Shown one piece after another: positions 5,820 to 8,102 of a DNA stretch of 8,102 nucleotides (position 1 is the first letter of the stretch; the number at the start of each line of letters is the position of its first letter). The DNA comes from Bacteroidales bacterium (GTDB lineage: Bacteria > Bacteroidota > Bacteroidia > Bacteroidales > JAADGE01), in contig JALSMF010000407.1 of the NCBI GenBank assembly GCA_026987795.1, positions 1 through 8,102 of the forward strand, given 5' to 3'. The position numbers and the translations under genes are program-made. The notes under the pieces are model-generated. The model was given only the letters and a program-made list of their open reading frames with translations. It was not told the origin of the DNA and did not search any database.

Positions 5820-7124
5820 ATGGCATCGTTTAAAATAAAAGGCGGAACAAAATTAAAAGGAGAATTAATACCGCAAGGAGCAAAAAATGAAGCACTGCAA
5901 GTTATTTGTGCCGTATTGCTGACACCCGAAGAAGTCAGGATAAATAATATCCCCGACATTCTTGATGTAAATAATCTGATTCATTTAATTGAGAAATTAG
6001 GCGTTAAAGTAAACAAACTTAATGCATCAGACTATACTTTTAAAGCCGAAAACATCAACCTTGATTATCTTAAAACCGAAGAATTCAAAAAACAAGGAGC
6101 CAGGCTCAGAGGGTCGGTAATGATACTCGGTCCGTTACTGGCACGTTTCGGAAAAGCATTTATTCCGGCTCCCGGCGGCGATAAAATAGGAAGAAGAAGA
6201 TTAGATACACACTTTTTCGGATTCAAAAAACTCGGAGCAAATTTTAACTACGATACCGAAAATGCCGTTTATTCCGTTGAAGCCGACAAGCTGAAAGGAG
6301 ATTATATGCTGCTCGATGAAGCATCGGTAACGGGAACGGCAAATATTCTTATGGCATCAGTCCTTGCCGAAGGAAAAACAACTGTTTATAATGCCGCCTG
6401 CGAACCGTATCTCCAACAATTAAGCAAAATGCTTAACTCAATGGGTGCAAAAATAGAAGGTATAGGTTCAAATATGCTGCATATAAAAGGTACAGACTCT
6501 TTAGGCGGATGCACTCATACCGTTATGCCGGATATGATAGAAATAGGAAGTTTTATAGGTATGGCTGCCATGACTGCATCAGAAATTACCGTAAAAAATG
6601 CAAACATTGCCGATTTAGGAATGATTCCTCCTACATTTAAAAAACTCGGTATCCATACAGAACAAAGAGGTAATGATATTTATATTCCGAAACACGAAAA
6701 ATATGAAATTGCATCTTTTCTCGACGATTCGGTTATGACAATAGCAGATGCTCCGTGGCCGGGCTTAACACCGGACATCCTAAGTGTTATATTAGTAACG
6801 GCAACCCAAGCAAAAGGAAGTGTGCTTATACATCAAAAAATGTTTGAAAGCAGACTGTTTTTTGTAGATAAACTTATAGACATGGGGGCTAAAATAATAT
6901 TATGCGACCCGCACAGAGCAACCGTAATAGGCTTAAACAGAGAATCTTGTCTAAGACCCTCAACTATGACATCCCCCGATATAAGAGCCGGTATAGCTTT
7001 GCTTATAGCTGCAATGTCAGCAAAGGGAACAAGTATAATTCATAATATAGAGCAAATAGACAGAGGATATCAGAATATTGACACCCGACTTAATGCAATA
7101 GGTGCACAAATAGAAAGACTCTAA
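5820..7124 (+). CDS. murA: UDP-N-acetylglucosamine 1-carboxyvinyltransferase with Asp at the fosfomycin-target position
   Basis: MurA transfers enolpyruvate from phosphoenolpyruvate to UDP-GlcNAc, the first committed step of peptidoglycan synthesis, in the cytoplasm. The 434-residue length is normal for the family. The UDP-GlcNAc/PEP-binding pair Lys22-Asn23 is in GAKNEAL (20-26). The mobile active-site loop reads PAPGGDKIGRRRLDTH (116-131): Asp121 replaces the Cys that is Cys115 in E. coli MurA. That Cys is alkylated by fosfomycin, and Asp variants in Mycobacterium tuberculosis and Chlamydia are known to be active and fosfomycin-resistant. Asp319 in LTPD matches the catalytic Asp305, and DIRAG (387-391) holds the conserved PEP-contacting Arg. 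The C-terminal block QIDRGYQNID (412-421) is typical of the family. It follows the DUF4290 gene by 31 bases with no visible terminator between them, so the two are probably co-transcribed. ATG 5820 gives the expected N-terminus right before the first conserved block. Confidence 0.96.
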   Translation: MASFKIKGGTKLKGELIPQGAKNEALQVICAVLLTPEEVRINNIPDILDVNNLIHLIEKLGVKVNKLNASDYTFKAENINLDYLKTEEFKKQGARLRGSVMILGPLLARFGKAFIPAPGGDKIGRRRLDTHFFGFKKLGANFNYDTENAVYSVEADKLKGDYMLLDEASVTGTANILMASVLAEGKTTVYNAACEPYLQQLSKMLNSMGAKIEGIGSNMLHIKGTDSLGGCTHTVMPDMIEIGSFIGMAAMTASEITVKNANIADLGMIPPTFKKLGIHTEQRGNDIYIPKHEKYEIASFLDDSVMTIADAPWPGLTPDILSVILVTATQAKGSVLIHQKMFESRLFFVDKLIDMGAKIILCDPHRATVIGLNRESCLRPSTMTSPDIRAGIALLIAAMSAKGTSIIHNIEQIDRGYQNIDTRLNAIGAQIERL

Positions 7125-7366
7125 AATTCTTTTAGAGCCATATTAGCGTTATTTTCAAAAAAAACAGAAGGGTTTTATTACTGTTCATATCTCCCTCGCC
7201 CTCCTGAAACAGAATAATATCCGTATCTGAAAATATTATTTTTCAACAGAATAAATATTTTTTAAAAAAATTTTGAAAAATTTATGGAAACAGTTAAGTA
7301 AACTCATCTTATCTGCAAAGAGTTTTATTTGCCTAAACCTTTTTATTAAAAACTACACAAAACTTA

Positions 7367-7398
7367 GAAGTTGCTGAAAAAAGGCAGCTTCTTTTTTT
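7367..7398 (+). terminator. Intrinsic terminator downstream of murA
   Basis: Bases 7367-7375 pair with 7383-7391 in a 9-bp stem (two G-U pairs) around a 7-base A-rich loop, followed immediately by seven T's (7392-7398). It lies about 240 bases after the murA stop and 15 bases beyond the end of the convergent branching-enzyme gene. On the minus strand the tail is only an interrupted T-run, so it is oriented chiefly for plus-strand transcripts but may help insulate both genes. Confidence 0.75.
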
Positions 7399-7413
7399 GT
7401 TTAAATACATATA

Positions 7414-8102
7414 TTAAGAAATCTTTTCCATAACAAAGCATGTCCTCACGGGAATATAGACTTTCAAAATATCTTTACCGTTAATTTCTGAGGTTTTATA
7501 AATAATTTCCGTATCAATTCTTCCTTTACCGAGAAATGCCTCATCATCAGAATTAAGAATTATTTTGTATTCGCCTTTTGAGGTCTCAAAGCCGTAATCC
7601 GGAAAAGACGTGAAAGGATTAAAGCTGAAAACAAAAATGAATTTATCTCTTTTAAAAATAAGAACTTGGTCGTAAGCTTTGTCGGACAAAAGATGAATAC
7701 TCTTATTCGTAATATTCTTACACTTAAGCAGATGTATCATTTCTGCATTAAAGGAATTAAGATAATAATAGGCAAGTTCTTTATTTTTAGCCAAGCTCCA
7801 CTGTCTTCTTGCATATTTATACGAATGGTTATTTCTTTCTCCGGGAAAATCAATCCATTCCGGATGTCCGAATTCGTTACCCATAAAATTCAAATATCCG
7901 GTTTGTGCCGATGCTGCCGTAACAAGCTGAATTATTTTATGTAAAGCTACTGCCCGTTCGGTAATTATATTCATATTATTTATGTGCATATAGTAATACA
8001 TATCGGCATCGGCAAGGCGAAATATAATTGTTTTATCTCCTACAAGAGCCTGGTCGTGCGACTCGGAATAGTTTACGGTTTTTTCATCCTTTCTTTTATC
8101 CG
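7414..8102 (-). CDS. glgB: 1,4-alpha-glucan (glycogen) branching enzyme, C-terminal part, cut by the window edge
   Basis: The minus-strand frame is open to the window edge: 33 more codons lie upstream of the internal ATG at 8001, giving 228 visible residues, so that ATG is not the start. The enzyme makes alpha-1,6 branches in glycogen. The visible part begins in the GH13 barrel with YSESHDQALVGDKT (residues 11-24 of the fragment); the SHD triplet holds the conserved region-IV Asp. Next come GNEFGHPEWIDFP (74-86) and SYKYARRQWSL (93-103), signatures I recognise from the eukaryotic-type GH13_8 branching enzymes also found in Bacteroidota. The last roughly 70 residues form the all-beta C-terminal domain and end in VRTCFVMEKIS. 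The catalytic nucleophile and acid residues would lie upstream, outside the window. It is convergent with murA and unlikely to be functionally linked to it. The symbol is given by function; the eukaryote-like type may differ from the classical E. coli GlgB lineage. Confidence 0.93.
   Translation of the reverse strand, partial: DKRKDEKTVNYSESHDQALVGDKTIIFRLADADMYYYMHINNMNIITERAVALHKIIQLVTAASAQTGYLNFMGNEFGHPEWIDFPGERNNHSYKYARRQWSLAKNKELAYYYLNSFNAEMIHLLKCKNITNKSIHLLSDKAYDQVLIFKRDKFIFVFSFNPFTSFPDYGFETSKGEYKIILNSDDEAFLGKGRIDTEIIYKTSEINGKDILKVYIPVRTCFVMEKIS

Noticed and set aside
7119..7137. Hairpin at the murA stop codon as a terminator
   Set aside because: It has an 8-bp AT-rich stem with a 3-base loop and no T-run after it; the hairpin at 7367-7398 fits much better.
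7217..7228. 12-base match (ATATCCGTATCT) to the DUF4290 promoter region at 5172-5183, as a second promoter
   Set aside because: The following bases are GAAA, so the -7 consensus TTTG is broken; a single 12-base match in AT-rich DNA may be chance.
7666..7944. 92-codon plus-strand frame inside the branching-enzyme gene
   Set aside because: It lies opposite the clearly conserved glycogen branching enzyme coding strand and shows no recognisable protein features.

Overview
The window looks like chromosomal DNA from a Bacteroidota bacterium, probably Bacteroidales-like. It is AT-rich, Shine-Dalgarno sequences are absent, and promoters match the Bacteroidota -7 consensus TAnnTTTG (clear copies at 2748-2755 and 5179-5186). 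It also carries a DUF4290 gene directly upstream of murA and a eukaryotic-type glycogen branching enzyme. The order within the phylum cannot be fixed from the sequence alone.

Region 1 (1-1490) is visibly more AT-rich than the rest and looks accessory. It holds the 3' part of a large protein with a KAP-type P-loop NTPase signature (NPRALKRLLN), then, 18 bases on, a 100-residue protein made of three 36-residue repeats. A perfect 13-bp terminator with a T-run closes the block. Region 2 (1500-2690) holds three short genes: a TM2-domain membrane protein with its own terminator, a 56-residue protein resembling a stand-alone UVR (UvrB/UvrC) motif, and a single-HKD phospholipase D-family protein, probably a nuclease, with a cysteine-rich tail. 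Region 3 (2740-5094) is a complete UvrD/PcrA superfamily 1 helicase starting at GTG and driven from its own promoter. Region 4 (5179-7398) is a two-gene unit, DUF4290 then murA, with a promoter in front and a terminator about 240 bases after murA. Region 5 (7414-8102, minus strand) is the C-terminal part of a GH13 glycogen branching enzyme, convergent with murA and cut by the window edge.

Functionally, the helicase, the UVR-like protein and the HKD nuclease candidate are consecutive on one strand and may share a DNA-repair theme, but that is inference from proximity. MurA makes the first committed peptidoglycan precursor and carries Asp instead of the fosfomycin-target Cys. The branching enzyme belongs to glycogen storage. 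I see no rRNA, tRNA, CRISPR array, insertion sequence or attachment site.

I found no complete undescribed system. The best candidate for unusual biology is the AT-rich pair at the left edge, which is truncated here and needs the upstream flank to interpret.
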